Below are positions 1 to 8,079 of a DNA stretch of 64,000 bases, piece by piece. The notes beneath the pieces were generated by a model. That model was not told the origin of the DNA. It saw nothing but the letters and a program-made list of their open reading frames with translations, and made no database searches. The stretch spans positions 40,066-104,065 of the forward strand of contig SUZM01000006.1 of NCBI GenBank assembly GCA_015059965.1. Reading direction: 5' to 3'. The DNA comes from Rikenellaceae bacterium (GTDB lineage Bacteria; Bacteroidota; Bacteroidia; Bacteroidales; Rikenellaceae). Numbering within the stretch: the stretch's first letter is position 1; each line of letters begins with the position of its first letter. The translations under genes were made by a program, and so were the position numbers.

Positions 1-954
1 CTGGACGATATTCTGACCAACACGCGCGAGTTGGACGGCCAGAGCGATAAGCGCCACTCCTTCGACTTTGCCCTTTGGAAGAAGGCCTCGCCCGAACACA
101 TCATGCGTTGGCCCTCGCCCTGGAGTGACGGATTCCCCGGCTGGCACATGGAGTGCTCGGCCATGAGCACCAAATACTTAGGTGAGCAGTTCGATATCCA
201 CGGTGGCGGCATGGACCTCATGTTCCCCCACCATGAGTGCGAGATCGCCCAGGCCACAGCGGGCCTCGGCCACGACTCGGCCCGCTATTGGGTGCACAAC
301 AATATGATCACCATCAACGGTCAGAAGATGGGCAAGTCGCTCGGTAACTTCATCACCCTCGAGGAGCTCTTCAACGGTACGCACAAGATGCTTCAGCAGG
401 CCTACTCGCCGATGACGATCCGTTTCTTTGTCCTCCAGGCTCACTACCGTTCGACCCTTGACTTCTCGAACGAGGCCCTGCAGGCGGCCGAGAAGGGTCT
501 TGATCGCCTGATGAAGGGGGTGGAGACCCTCTCCAAGATCAAGCCCGCAGCCGTTTCGACGGTTAATCCTGCGGAGCTCGAGGCGCGCTGTGCCGCTGCC
601 ATGGCCGACGACCTGAACTCGCCCATGGTCATCTCGGCTCTCTTCGACTGGGTGCGCATCATCAACCAGCTCTCGGACGGTCAGCAGACCCTTACGGCCG
701 AGGATCTGGAGACGCTGAAGGCTGTGGTAAAGCGCTACGTCTTCGATATCCTGGGCCTGCGCGACGAGAAGTCTGCCGCCTCGCAGGGGGGTAAGGATTT
801 GGTAAGCCCTCTGGTTACGATGCTTCTGGATATGCGCATGGAGGCCAAGGCCAATAAGGATTGGGCCACCTCGGACAAGATTCGCAATTCGCTCACCGAG
901 ATTGGTATTCGGGTGAAAGACCGTAAGGACGGTTACGACTGGGAGATAGAATAA
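1..954 (+). CDS. cysS: cysteinyl-tRNA synthetase, 3' part
   Basis: Class I aminoacyl-tRNA synthetase that charges tRNA-Cys in the cytoplasm. The reading frame is already open at base 1, so the N-terminal Rossmann half with the HIGH motif lies outside the window. What remains starts just before the WHMECSAMS segment with a zinc-binding Cys, followed by [15 protein letters not shown] with further zinc ligands. The signature lysine loop reads KMGKS, a variant of KMSKS. The alpha-helical anticodon-binding part follows and the protein ends DYDWEIE-like at a TAA. Family identity is clear from these motifs. The gene is followed directly by a large hairpin repeat, which probably ends the transcript. 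Confidence 0.97.
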   Translation: MDDILTNTRELDGQSDKRHSFDFALWKKASPEHIMRWPSPWSDGFPGWHMECSAMSTKYLGEQFDIHGGGMDLMFPHHECEIAQATAGLGHDSARYWVHNNMITINGQKMGKSLGNFITLEELFNGTHKMLQQAYSPMTIRFFVLQAHYRSTLDFSNEALQAAEKGLDRLMKGVETLSKIKPAAVSTVNPAELEARCAAAMADDLNSPMVISALFDWVRIINQLSDGQQTLTAEDLETLKAVVKRYVFDILGLRDEKSAASQGGKDLVSPLVTMLLDMRMEAKANKDWATSDKIRNSLTEIGIRVKDRKDGYDWEIE

Positions 955-974
955 AAAGCATCTACCGAGGTGTT

Positions 975-1056
975 TTCTGCGTTGCAAAAGGATTTTGGTT
1001 GCTCACATACGCCCAAGTATGCTCCGCCCCAAAATCCTTTTGCGCCTTGAAAATCC
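975..1056. repeat. constant-core hairpin, copy A
   Basis: Perfect 15-bp arms (GCAAAAGGATTTTGG at 984-998 and its complement at 1029-1043) enclose an inner inverted pair CATAC (1006-1010) and GTATG (1017-1021). The centre closely resembles those of copies B and D, while the arms differ. It lies 3' of cysS and may act as terminator or mRNA-stabilising hairpin. The rest of 955-1205 shows no gene. Confidence 0.75.
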
Positions 1057-1205
1057 ACTCACTATGCTTTTTAGGCGCCCCCACCGCTTAAAAATAGCTC
1101 GCAATATCCTCTTTTTGAGGCTCAGGGGGCATCTTGCGAGGAGCGAAAGGATGCAAATGAAGTGGCAGGCTCCTCGAATTTTATAGGTTAGGTAAATTAG
1201 GTATT

Positions 1206-2630
1206 ATGACAAAGTTCTTTACAAAACGGTGGGGGCAGACCCCCTCCGTGGCAGTATCGTTGATTCCGCTCGGGGTATTGGCCCTCTTGTTGTTTTTGGT
1301 GATTCGCGCCTTTGGCAGCGATTCGATTATGGGTGGCAGCCAGATTGCGCTGCTCTCGGCCGCCTCGATCTGTGTGATGCTCTCGGTGGGTATCTATGGG
1401 GTTTCGTGGGCCCGGCTTGAGGACTCGATTGTGGAGCATATTCGCTCCTCGGCCTCGGCCATCATCATTCTGCTTTTGATCGGTTCGATTGCCGGAACCT
1501 GGATGGTCAGTGGCGTTGTGCCCACGCTGATTTGCTATGGACTGGAGGTGCTGCACCCCTCGTGGTTCCTGGCCGCCTCGTGTCTGATTTGTGCCTTTGT
1601 CTCGCTGATGACGGGTAGTTCGTGGACCACGATTGCCACGATCGGCGTTGCGCTGATGGGTATCGGCCGGGCGATGGAGTTCTCGGAAGGGTGGGTTGCC
1701 GGAGCCATTATCTCGGGGGCCTACTTCGGCGATAAACTCTCGCTGTTGTCGGACACCACGGTCTTGGCCTCCTCGACCTGCGAGGTGCCCCTCTTCAGCC
1801 ATGTCCGCTATATGCTCTATACGACCATCCCCTCGATGGTGATCGCGCTCTTGGTCTTCCTGGGGGTGAGCCTGACGCATGCTTCGTCGGGGGCGGGCGA
1901 TGTGGCTCTCTATGCCGAAGCGCTCCATCGGACGTTTCGGATTACCCCCTGGCTGTTGGTGGTACCGGTTGCAACGGGCCTTTTGATTTGGCGCAAACTG
2001 CCGGCCATTGTTACCCTTTTTGTCGCCACGCTGCTGGCGGCTGTGGCGCTGGTGATCTTTCAGCCTGAGCTCATTCCGAGCCTGGCCGGAGCCGGCGAGG
2101 GTGGCCCGATGACGGGCTTTCGCGGGGTGATGACTGCCTGTTTCGGCTCCACGTCGCTCGAAACCGGCGTGGAGGCGGTGGATGAATTGGTCGCCACACG
2201 CGGCATGAGCGGGATGATGAATACCGTGTGGTTGATTCTCTGCGCCATGTGTTTTGGCGGAGTGATGACCGGCAGCGGGATGTTGCAGGCCCTTACGGGG
2301 CTCTTCCTGCGCTTTGTGCGTCGGGCTGCGGGCTCGGTGGCGGCAACCGTCTTTGCGGGGGTGAGTTTCAACCTCATTACGGCCGACCAGTATATCTCGA
2401 TCATCCTGACGGGCCGCCTCTTCAAGGGGCTCTATCGGGAGCGAGGCCTGGAGGCTCGTCTGTTGAGCCGTGCGGTCGAGGACTCGGCCACCGTAACCTC
2501 GGTCTTGGTCCCCTGGAACTCCTGCGGTATGACCCAGGCGACGGTTCTGGGGGTAGCGACCTTTACCTATCTGCCCTACTGTATCTTCAACTACCTGAGC
2601 CCCCTGATGTCGATTTTGTGGCAACAATAG
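1206..2630 (+). CDS. nhaC: NhaC-family Na+/H+ antiporter
   Basis: A 474-residue polytopic inner-membrane protein with about 11-12 hydrophobic segments. It matches the NhaC branch of the ion transporter superfamily, which exchanges sodium for protons. The central stretch SLMTGSSWTTIATIGVAL and the later GAYFGDKLSLLSDTT are typical of NhaC half-repeats with buried Asp residues; a second repeat near residues 370-440 contains NLITADQYISI and VPWNSCG. The ATG at 1206 is the first start after the cysS hairpin. The next gene begins 25 bp downstream on the same strand, so the two are probably co-transcribed. A closely related exchanger of lactate/malate or arginine/ornithine type is possible but less likely. 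Confidence 0.88.
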   Translation: MTKFFTKRWGQTPSVAVSLIPLGVLALLLFLVIRAFGSDSIMGGSQIALLSAASICVMLSVGIYGVSWARLEDSIVEHIRSSASAIIILLLIGSIAGTWMVSGVVPTLICYGLEVLHPSWFLAASCLICAFVSLMTGSSWTTIATIGVALMGIGRAMEFSEGWVAGAIISGAYFGDKLSLLSDTTVLASSTCEVPLFSHVRYMLYTTIPSMVIALLVFLGVSLTHASSGAGDVALYAEALHRTFRITPWLLVVPVATGLLIWRKLPAIVTLFVATLLAAVALVIFQPELIPSLAGAGEGGPMTGFRGVMTACFGSTSLETGVEAVDELVATRGMSGMMNTVWLILCAMCFGGVMTGSGMLQALTGLFLRFVRRAAGSVAATVFAGVSFNLITADQYISIILTGRLFKGLYRERGLEARLLSRAVEDSATVTSVLVPWNSCGMTQATVLGVATFTYLPYCIFNYLSPLMSILWQQ

Positions 2631-2655
2631 GCTATAAGATAGCAAAAAAATAGCG

Positions 2656-3303
2656 ATGATAAAGTTAGTAATCTTTGACCTGGATGGAACCCTGCTCGAG
2701 ACGGTGGGCGATCTGGCCGCTTCGTGCAATGCGGTGCTGCGCCGTTATGGGCTTCCGGAGCACGACTATACGGCTTATCGCCGTTTCGTAGGTAACGGCG
2801 TGCGCAAACTTTGTGAGCGAGCCCTGCCCGAGCAGTGGCGCACCGAGGCGCAGATTGATCGCATACGCGATGAGTTTGTGGCCTACTACACGGCACACAT
2901 CGACTGCCACTCCTACGCCTATGAGGGGATATCCAATCTTCTGGAGGAGTTGGTCGCCCGAGGGATTAAGGTGGCCGTGGTCTCCAATAAGTTTCAGCAG
3001 GGGACCGATCTGTTGATCCGGAAGTTTTTCCCGGAGATTCCCTTTGTGGCGGTCTTCGGAAATCGTCCCGAGGTGCCTCTCAAACCCAATCCGGCAGCTG
3101 ATCTGGAGGTGCTGCGCCTGGCGGGCGTGGCCCCCGAGGAGGCCCTGCACCTGGGTGACACGGCTTCGGATATTCGCGCGGCCAAGGCTGCCGGTATTGG
3201 TGCCGTGGGCGTTTCGTGGGGCTTTCGTTCGCGCGAGGAGCTCCTAGAGGCGGGGGCCGATCGGGTGATCGACCGTGCCGAGGAGTTGCTCGCCATGGTG
3301 TGA
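2656..3303 (+). CDS. gph: HAD-family phosphatase, phosphoglycolate phosphatase-like
   Basis: A 215-residue haloacid dehalogenase-type hydrolase. Motif I is FDLDGT at residues 7-12 with nucleophile Asp and acid/base Asp; motif II is VVSNK near residues 109-113; motif III Lys and motif IV (HLGDTASDI) follow. The helical cap after motif I is that of the phosphoglycolate phosphatase/PGMB branch. The likely reaction is dephosphorylation of 2-phosphoglycolate or a similar small phosphoester in the cytosol. It follows the nhaC-like gene by 25 bp, suggesting one transcript, with hairpin copy B downstream. Substrate assignment is by family only. Confidence 0.85.
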   Translation: MIKLVIFDLDGTLLETVGDLAASCNAVLRRYGLPEHDYTAYRRFVGNGVRKLCERALPEQWRTEAQIDRIRDEFVAYYTAHIDCHSYAYEGISNLLEELVARGIKVAVVSNKFQQGTDLLIRKFFPEIPFVAVFGNRPEVPLKPNPAADLEVLRLAGVAPEEALHLGDTASDIRAAKAAGIGAVGVSWGFRSREELLEAGADRVIDRAEELLAMV

Positions 3304-3348
3304 AGATCGTAAGCGGAGGTCTATCTGCCTCATGACAGGAAGCTCTCT

Positions 3349-3448
3349 AACAAGGTGATTTCTGCGTTACGCTTGCCCTCAAAATGCTCATTTACGCCCG
3401 GTAAACTCCGCTTTTTCGGGCTTCGCAAGCCTTGAAATCCCTCTTGTT
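3349..3448. repeat. constant-core hairpin, copy B
   Basis: An imperfect palindrome of about 100 bp between AACAAG (3349-3354) and CTTGTT (3443-3448), with an internal GATTTC/GAAATC pair. Its centre reads TGCTCA..TACGCCC..GTA..CTCCG and aligns with the centre of copy A although the stems differ. It lies immediately 3' of the HAD phosphatase gene. Confidence 0.65.
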
Positions 3449-3467
3449 AAACAACTTCAAACAATCA

Positions 3468-3562
3468 GGGGCTGTCTAACAAGTCCAAATTTCACGATTT
3501 CACCCCTGTCAGAAGTGCATCTGGCAGGGGTGATGTGCATTTTTAAGACTCCTTAGACAGCC
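3468..3562. terminator. nested hairpin between convergent genes
   Basis: Outer arms GGCTGTCTAA / TTAGACAGCC enclose a second hairpin TCACCCCTG / CAGGGGTGA (3500-3508 with 3525-3533). It sits between converging transcription units and is followed by T-rich sequence, so a bidirectional terminator is the simplest reading. The GGCTGTC stem recurs at 6614 and 53387. Confidence 0.6.
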
Positions 3563-3586
3563 TCTTTTGGGATGCACGGCTCGGCC

Positions 3587-3841
3587 TTACGACTTTGCGG
3601 AGCGCCGTGTGAAGAGTGAGAGGATCAGCAACAGCACAACAGCCCCGATGACCGAGGAGATGAAGGTGCCGACCGTACCCACCGGGAACCAGCCGAAGAA
3701 CGAGACGAGCCAGCCGCCCAGAAAACCGCCGATCAGACCTATGATCAGGTTGATGATCAGCCCCGAGCTGTCGCCCTTGACGATGAGGTTGGCGATCCAT
3801 CCGGCCGCCAAACCGATCAACAGATACCAAATAAAAGACAT
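3587..3841 (-). CDS. GlsB/YeaQ/YmgE-family stress membrane protein
   Basis: An 84-residue protein with three predicted membrane segments, rich in Gly, Ile and Leu. The sequence GWIANLIVKGDSSGLIINL followed by IIGLIGGFLGGWL is the hallmark of the transglycosylase-associated/GlsB family. Members are small inner-membrane proteins induced by general or envelope stress and their molecular role is unresolved. It lies 29 bp downstream of the PepSY-like gene on the same strand, so it is likely the last gene of a small minus-strand unit ending at the nested hairpin. Confidence 0.88.
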   Translation of the reverse strand: MSFIWYLLIGLAAGWIANLIVKGDSSGLIINLIIGLIGGFLGGWLVSFFGWFPVGTVGTFISSVIGAVVLLLILSLFTRRSAKS

Positions 3842-3870
3842 AGCCCTTCTTTTTTAGGTGAAACGAACCG

Positions 3871-4305
3871 TTATTTGCTTCCCTTGATGAAATCACCCTC
3901 CTTGTCGAAGTCGATCCATACCCCATTCGAGAGGCCTGTGCGGAAGCCCTCCTTGGTCTGCTTCATCGCCAGAATCTCCTGATCGGGGTAGTGCTTTTTC
4001 AGATAGGCAGCGGCCGTTGCGGGGAGTACGCCGGTGGGGATCGATCCCTGCTTCATGATGATCTCGGTGCAGTTGCCCGTGCCCCCTTCGAAGCAGATGT
4101 GGTTGCCGTTGTCGAACCAGACTGTGTACTTGTCCCAGGAGTTCTCGCGGTTGAGCTCCACCTCGCGAATGGTCTCGCCGGTGAAGAAGCGTTGGACAAA
4201 CTCCTGCGCGTTTTGCGGAAGTTTGTCGAAGGTGGTCTTCTCGGGGGCTGCCAGCGCGGTCAGCGAGAGGGCGGCTCCCATCAGGCAAAGGAATAATTTT
4301 TTCAT
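3871..4305 (-). CDS. secreted PepSY-like protein (PF11396 type)
   Basis: A 144-residue protein beginning MKKLFLCLMGAALSLTALA, a clear signal peptide with cleavage after ALA. The mature part resembles the putative beta-lactamase-inhibitor-like PepSY domain of Bacteroidota, with two related halves (WDKYTVWFDNGNHICFEG and TGLSNGVWIDFDKEGDF). Such proteins are periplasmic and of unknown function. I chose the ATG at 4305 because it places the signal peptide at the N terminus; upstream in-frame starts only add residues without a leader character. It is probably co-transcribed with the GlsB-like gene. Confidence 0.78.
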   Translation of the reverse strand: MKKLFLCLMGAALSLTALAAPEKTTFDKLPQNAQEFVQRFFTGETIREVELNRENSWDKYTVWFDNGNHICFEGGTGNCTEIIMKQGSIPTGVLPATAAAYLKKHYPDQEILAMKQTKEGFRTGLSNGVWIDFDKEGDFIKGSK

Positions 4306-4368
4306 CAGCATAAATTTTAATTGGTTAAACACCCTGCGCTGCTGCAAAGAGCGTTCCAAGTCGAGGGG

Positions 4369-4893
4369 TCAGGAGAACTCTTTTAAGATGCAACCGATCA
4401 GAAAACTCGACAGAGCCACCCCGAAACTCACGGCAACCATCTCGCCGAAATGGCGGCGAAAGCTCGTGCCGCATACCTTGGTATAGAGATAGCTGTAGAG
4501 GGCGATGACTCCTAATGCCACGGCGAGCATTACCCCCAGGGCGATGCCTGCGCGGCGAAAGAGCAGGTAGGGGAGTATGAGCAGTGAGACGGTTATCAGG
4601 TAGCTGACTCCCGTGCAGAGGGCTGCCCGGCGGGGACACTTGCGCGGGGCCGGATCGCAGCGCGTGGAGAGGTACTCCGAGGCGGCCATCGAGAGTGCGG
4701 CGGCTATCCCCGTGATGGCTCCTGTGAGGGCCACCAGGCGCGTGCTCTCGAGGGCAAAGCTGAAGCCGGCCAGTGCCCCCGTGAACTCCACCAGAGCATC
4801 GTTCAGCCCCAGGACGATGGAGCTGCAGTAGATGAGCGGAAAATTCCCGGCCGGCTTTTTGTGGGGGCTCTTATCTCTCTTTTCGGACGGCAT
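4369..4893 (-). CDS. VIT1/CCC1-family metal transporter
   Basis: About 174 residues from the ATG at 4893 (MPSEKRDK). After a basic N terminus comes SSIVLGLNDALVEFTGALAG, the first membrane helix of the VIT1/CCC1 fold. It is followed by TGAITGIAAALSMAASEYL and three further hydrophobic segments, the last near FGVALSSFLIGCILK. The family moves Fe2+ or Mn2+ across membranes in exchange for protons. The cytoplasmic metal-binding insert found in plant VIT1 is absent, as in many short bacterial members. The gap to the PepSY-like gene is 63 bp, so a shared transcript is possible. A longer frame to 4983 exists but lacks support. Confidence 0.78.
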   Translation of the reverse strand: MPSEKRDKSPHKKPAGNFPLIYCSSIVLGLNDALVEFTGALAGFSFALESTRLVALTGAITGIAAALSMAASEYLSTRCDPAPRKCPRRAALCTGVSYLITVSLLILPYLLFRRAGIALGVMLAVALGVIALYSYLYTKVCGTSFRRHFGEMVAVSFGVALSSFLIGCILKEFS

Positions 4894-5056
4894 TTTGGCG
4901 GGTGTAATGAGGACTCGCGCAACGGGGCAAGAATTTTGCCAAACCGTCCCTCTTTTCGCTGCGTTGAAATTTATCTTTCCCAAGGCCCTCTCTGGTATGG
5001 ATCGTGCAGGGGCGGTGAGCAGAACAACACTGTTTTACAACCATAATTTTAGACTT

Positions 5057-6304
5057 ATGAAAAAAAGATTGTTTACCCTCGCCCTTCTGCCTCTGCTCTT
5101 TGCGGGCGGGGTGCTCTTTACCTCGTGCGATGACGACGACAACGACGGCTGGATGATCTACTCGCCGTGCATCACCTTTAAGAACGTCTCGGAAGTCGAG
5201 CCCTTCATCCAGAGCGGGATCTTCGGTTCGGTGGCCCCCGGGGCCTCGACCTCCTTTACGTTCCATGCCGCCAAGGGGCAGCGCCTGATGTTGGCTGCGA
5301 TGTACAGCTACTCGAACGACCTCTTCTTTGCCCCCGAGAATCCCGGAATCGAACTCTTCGACAATGCCGGAGTGCCCCGCACGGGTGTTGTGGCCGATGC
5401 CGTGGCCCTGTGGGATAACGGTACGCGCCAAAATGAGGCTCCCGGGGCTGAAATTCTCCATCCGGGTGCGGCCCAATCGGGTACGGTGAGCCGTATCGAG
5501 GGCATCGACGAGCAGGGTAACAGCTACGTTAAGGCCTCTGAGCTGATGGAGGTGAGCCTGAGCTTCGCCCCCGAGCAGTCGCTCTTCACCTGCACGATCC
5601 GCAACCTCTCGGCCGGCACGGCGAACGAAACCCCCTTCTCGTCGGGTGTCTATGCCATCTCGAATGTGCTGCAGGATAAGCTCGTGGAGGAGACTCCGCT
5701 CTTTACACGCGGTGAGGCCTCGTCGGCACCCCTGACGGCCCTTGCCGAGTCGGGCAATGTGCTTCCGCTGGCCGAGTGGCTCGAGGAGCAGACGGGGATC
5801 TTCACTACCCTGAACGGGGCTTTGGTGGTGATCTACGACGGAGATCAAAACCCGATCTATACGCTTGGTTCGATTGATGAGGGCCGGGGGCTTGCTTCGC
5901 TGGCCCAGAAGGGCGATCCGAAGGCTCTGGCCGATGCCCTGCGCCGGCTCTCCTCTGTGCGCAATGTCTACTATACCTCTGATGTGGTCTTGCCGGGTAA
6001 GTCGGTGGAGTGCTACTACTCGGCGGCTCCGGGCGATCGCATCACCTATGCTCTCATGTTTGGCTACTCGAACGACTGGTTCTTCACCTCGGGCCCCAAG
6101 CTCTGGGCTCTGGAGGGGGGTGATCTTACCGATCAGACCCTGTTGCTCGATGCCGGCGTGGCGGTCAGCCAATACCCCGGAGCCGGTAATGCCCAGTGGC
6201 TCTTCGACGGCACTCCGATCCCCGAAAAGCAGCCCATTATGCAGGTAGGGAGCACCTATCCGCTTCCCGATCTTGATGAGTTGATCGAGGTAATCATCCG
6301 TTAA
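5057..6304 (+). CDS. lipoprotein with two spondin-type domains
   Basis: A 415-residue surface or periplasmic lipoprotein. MKKRLFTLALLPLLFAGG leads to the lipobox LFTSC, followed by an acidic CDDDDND tether. The first domain (about residues 35-190) carries AMYSYSNDLFFAPENPGIEL and VALWDNGTRQNEAPGAE, characteristic of the spondin_N-like fold in bacterial exported proteins. A second, more diverged copy near residues 310-400 has LMFGYSNDWFF and an SQYPGAGNAQW segment at the equivalent place. The gene therefore looks like an internal duplication. Role unknown; calcium or ligand binding would be inference. The ATG at 5057 is preferred over the longer frame because of the signal peptide. Confidence 0.82.
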   Translation: MKKRLFTLALLPLLFAGGVLFTSCDDDDNDGWMIYSPCITFKNVSEVEPFIQSGIFGSVAPGASTSFTFHAAKGQRLMLAAMYSYSNDLFFAPENPGIELFDNAGVPRTGVVADAVALWDNGTRQNEAPGAEILHPGAAQSGTVSRIEGIDEQGNSYVKASELMEVSLSFAPEQSLFTCTIRNLSAGTANETPFSSGVYAISNVLQDKLVEETPLFTRGEASSAPLTALAESGNVLPLAEWLEEQTGIFTTLNGALVVIYDGDQNPIYTLGSIDEGRGLASLAQKGDPKALADALRRLSSVRNVYYTSDVVLPGKSVECYYSAAPGDRITYALMFGYSNDWFFTSGPKLWALEGGDLTDQTLLLDAGVAVSQYPGAGNAQWLFDGTPIPEKQPIMQVGSTYPLPDLDELIEVIIR

Positions 6305-6357
6305 TCAAGCAGCTTCGGCTGTCAAATATTCACCTTTTTAGTTTTAATTTCAACAGT

Positions 6358-6588
6358 ATGGAAAGCAAAAATCAGCACACCCAGGAGAACATGGGTAACC
6401 AGAACAAGAGTCAGGATCGCATGCATCCGAATCAGCCTCGCCACAACGAGACCAACAATGCCTGGAACGAGCACAAGAACGCGCCTTCGGGTCACGCCGC
6501 TACGGAGCACAACGATAAGGGCGAGCATTGCGACAAGCAGACCCCGCATAAGGATAATGGCGGTTGCTGCGGTTCGGAGAAGAGGTAA
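6358..6588 (+). CDS. small disordered His/Asn/Cys-rich protein
   Basis: A 76-residue protein with no Ile, Leu, Val, Phe or Tyr at all and one Trp. It is dominated by Asn, His, Lys, Glu and Gln, with about eight His and three Cys, and ends GGCCGSEKR. No signal peptide or membrane segment. Its composition resembles hydrophilins, and the His/Cys content could bind metal; both ideas are inference. It lies 53 bp after the spondin lipoprotein and is followed by a good terminator, which supports it being the last gene of that transcript. Confidence 0.6.
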   Translation: MESKNQHTQENMGNQNKSQDRMHPNQPRHNETNNAWNEHKNAPSGHAATEHNDKGEHCDKQTPHKDNGGCCGSEKR

Positions 6589-6613
6589 CCCCTTCTTTGG
6601 CGAACAGATGAAA

Positions 6614-6656
6614 GAGGCTGTCGTAACATCTCTGTTGCGACAGCCTCGCCTTTTTG
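6614..6656 (+). terminator. intrinsic terminator
   Basis: Perfect 10-bp arms GAGGCTGTCG / CGACAGCCTC (6614-6623 and 6638-6647) followed by CGCC and a T5 run. It ends the spondin and hydrophilic-protein transcript and faces the convergent regulator gene. Confidence 0.85.
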
Positions 6657-6676
6657 TTCCTCGCCCGGCTTCTCCC

Positions 6677-6967
6677 TTATGGCCGTTTGATGTAGCTCTC
6701 CAGGGCGTTTACATACTCTTCAAAGGCTGACGTGCCCTTTTCGGTGATCCGGCAGCGTGTGCAGGGCCTCTTTCCCTTGAAACTCTTCTCGATGGTGAGA
6801 TATCCGGCCTTCTCCAGTTTGTCGAGCTGCACGCTCAGGTTGCCCGCCGTGGCGCCGGTCTCCTGCTTCAGGAAGACAAAGTCGGCCTCTCCGACCCCCA
6901 CCAGGATCGACATCACGGCCAGCCGCAGCTCCGAGTGCAGCAGGGGATTGAGCTCCTTGAAAGCCAT
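6677..6967 (-). CDS. winged-helix transcriptional regulator
   Basis: A 96-residue winged helix-turn-helix protein. The N-terminal LNPLLHSELRLAVMSILVG and the recognition part GATAGNLSVQLDKLEKAGYLTIEK fit the MarR/ArsR-like HTH_34 group, which often autoregulates small membrane-protein operons. The wing contains KGKRPCTRCRITEKG. It is the last gene of a three-gene minus-strand operon and begins 1 bp after the preceding stop. The palindromes in the operon promoter are its probable targets, which is inference. Confidence 0.85.
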   Translation of the reverse strand: MAFKELNPLLHSELRLAVMSILVGVGEADFVFLKQETGATAGNLSVQLDKLEKAGYLTIEKSFKGKRPCTRCRITEKGTSAFEEYVNALESYIKRP

Positions 6968-6968
6968 C

Positions 6969-7565
6969 TTACTCCCCTCTTTGTGCCCCCCTCTTCAGGC
7001 GGCAGTTGGCAATGTGTCCCGGAATCACCATCAGCACGGCAAAGGCTGCGGCAAAGAGCAGAATGGAGTCAATGCCCTCGACCCATAGGGTGGCGGGGGC
7101 CAGCAGCAGCGAGGTCACCAGACCGGCGGTGGTAAAGGGTCGAAAACCCGTCACCAGACCCGTTATGGCCGTACCCGTGCCCATGAGTACGAGGATGATA
7201 AAGAGGATGGCGATCGGTTTTAAAAATGCCACGATGCTGAGCATCAGCCCCGCGGCCCCGATCGTCAGCCAGATGTAGCCGGTGATCCGGTCCAGGTGAC
7301 TCCGGTTGCTCTTCTGTCCGCGAAACCACCCCGACCGCCATCCGCAGATCAGGTAGGCTGCCGGAATGATGAACCAGAGGTAGTTCCATGCCGGATTCGA
7401 TGTTCGGTGCAGGGCGAGCCATACGGCCAGCGCCACGGCGATCGTGGTGTAGCCCATCCGCAAAAAGTCGCGCCCGACCTGCTCCTCCAGGCGCGAGCGT
7501 GTGCAGTCGATCATGCGGCGGATGAGTGCCAGACTCTCCTCCGCACTCCAATTTCTCTCTTCCAT
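6969..7565 (-). CDS. integral membrane protein of unknown function
   Basis: A 198-residue protein with a soluble helical N terminus (about 35 residues, rich in Glu and Arg) and six hydrophobic segments, including YTTIAVALAVWLALH, YLWFIIPAAYLICGW, IAILFIILVLMGTG and ILLFAAAFAVLMVIPG. I do not recognise a named family beyond the pattern of a conserved membrane protein paired with a winged-helix regulator in Bacteroidota. It sits between the 2TM protein and the regulator, with tight spacing on the regulator side, so it is probably controlled by that regulator. Confidence 0.75.
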   Translation of the reverse strand: MEERNWSAEESLALIRRMIDCTRSRLEEQVGRDFLRMGYTTIAVALAVWLALHRTSNPAWNYLWFIIPAAYLICGWRSGWFRGQKSNRSHLDRITGYIWLTIGAAGLMLSIVAFLKPIAILFIILVLMGTGTAITGLVTGFRPFTTAGLVTSLLLAPATLWVEGIDSILLFAAAFAVLMVIPGHIANCRLKRGAQRGE

Positions 7566-7589
7566 AACTCTCCGATTTTTCGTTCTGCG

Positions 7590-7778
7590 CTATTTCTCCT
7601 CTCGGCCGATCAGCCACTCTCCCAGCTGCAATAGGAGGATCACTCCCCATCCGCCCAGGACCCAGAGTACCCACCATGTTCCGGGTGAGGTTACCCAATT
7701 CACCACGGCCAGAAAGCCGCAAATGACGACGTAGTAGAGCAGCTCACGCAGAAGCTTTGCTTTTGTTATTTTCTCCAT
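7590..7778 (-). CDS. small two-helix membrane protein (2TM type)
   Basis: A 62-residue protein with two predicted membrane helices (LLYYVVICGFLAVVNWV and WWVLWVLGGWGVILLLQL) joined by a short SPGT loop and bounded by charged ends. It resembles the 2TM domain found in Bacteroidota regulator operons. First gene of the operon, 24 bp ahead of the larger membrane protein. Function unknown. Confidence 0.7.
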   Translation of the reverse strand: MEKITKAKLLRELLYYVVICGFLAVVNWVTSPGTWWVLWVLGGWGVILLLQLGEWLIGREEK

Positions 7779-7797
7779 AACCGATTTATTATTATTG

Positions 7798-7807
7798 GTT
7801 TATAAAC
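7798..7807. promoter_or_regulatory. candidate operator, downstream site
   Basis: GTTTATAAAC is a perfect 10-bp palindrome about 20 bp upstream of the 2TM gene start. It has the same half-site as the promoter-spacer palindrome at 7878-7892, suggesting a second binding site of one regulator. Confidence 0.5.
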
Positions 7808-7864
7808 TTCGTTTGCTCGTTTTGGCCCGCCCTCTGCAAAAGGGTATGACCCTGTTTCCGATTG

Positions 7865-7896
7865 CAAATATAAATAAGTTTATAATATAAACCAAA
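7865..7896 (-). promoter_or_regulatory. promoter of the 2TM/membrane/regulator operon with spacer operator
   Basis: On the minus strand TTTG (7896-7893) is separated by 20 nt from TATATTTG (7872-7865), an excellent Bacteroidota primary sigma promoter. The spacer contains GTTTATAATATAAAC (7878-7892), an inverted repeat with 6-bp half-sites, placed where a bound repressor would block polymerase. The 87-nt leader contains the second palindrome. Confidence 0.75.
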
Positions 7897-8037
7897 TAAT
7901 TTTTTATCTTTTTTGTTTTTATGGCATTAAGGATAACTTCTCATTGCGCATTTCTCATCCCCAAATCTTCATTGTTCACGGCTAAATAATCGTGCATTGC
8001 CTGAGCACAGCCCCCCCCGAGTTTAACAAAAACAACG

Positions 8038-8061
8038 GGCCGGACCCCTTGGAGCCCGGCC
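8038..8061 (-). terminator. intrinsic terminator of the AT-rich gene pair
   Basis: GGCCGG / CCGGCC stem which, read on the minus strand, is followed by CGTTGTTTTTGTT. It lies 19 bp past the stop of the 8080-8808 gene. The remaining DNA between 7900 and 8037 shows no gene. Confidence 0.65.
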
Positions 8062-8079
8062 GGAGCAGTGTATGCTGTG

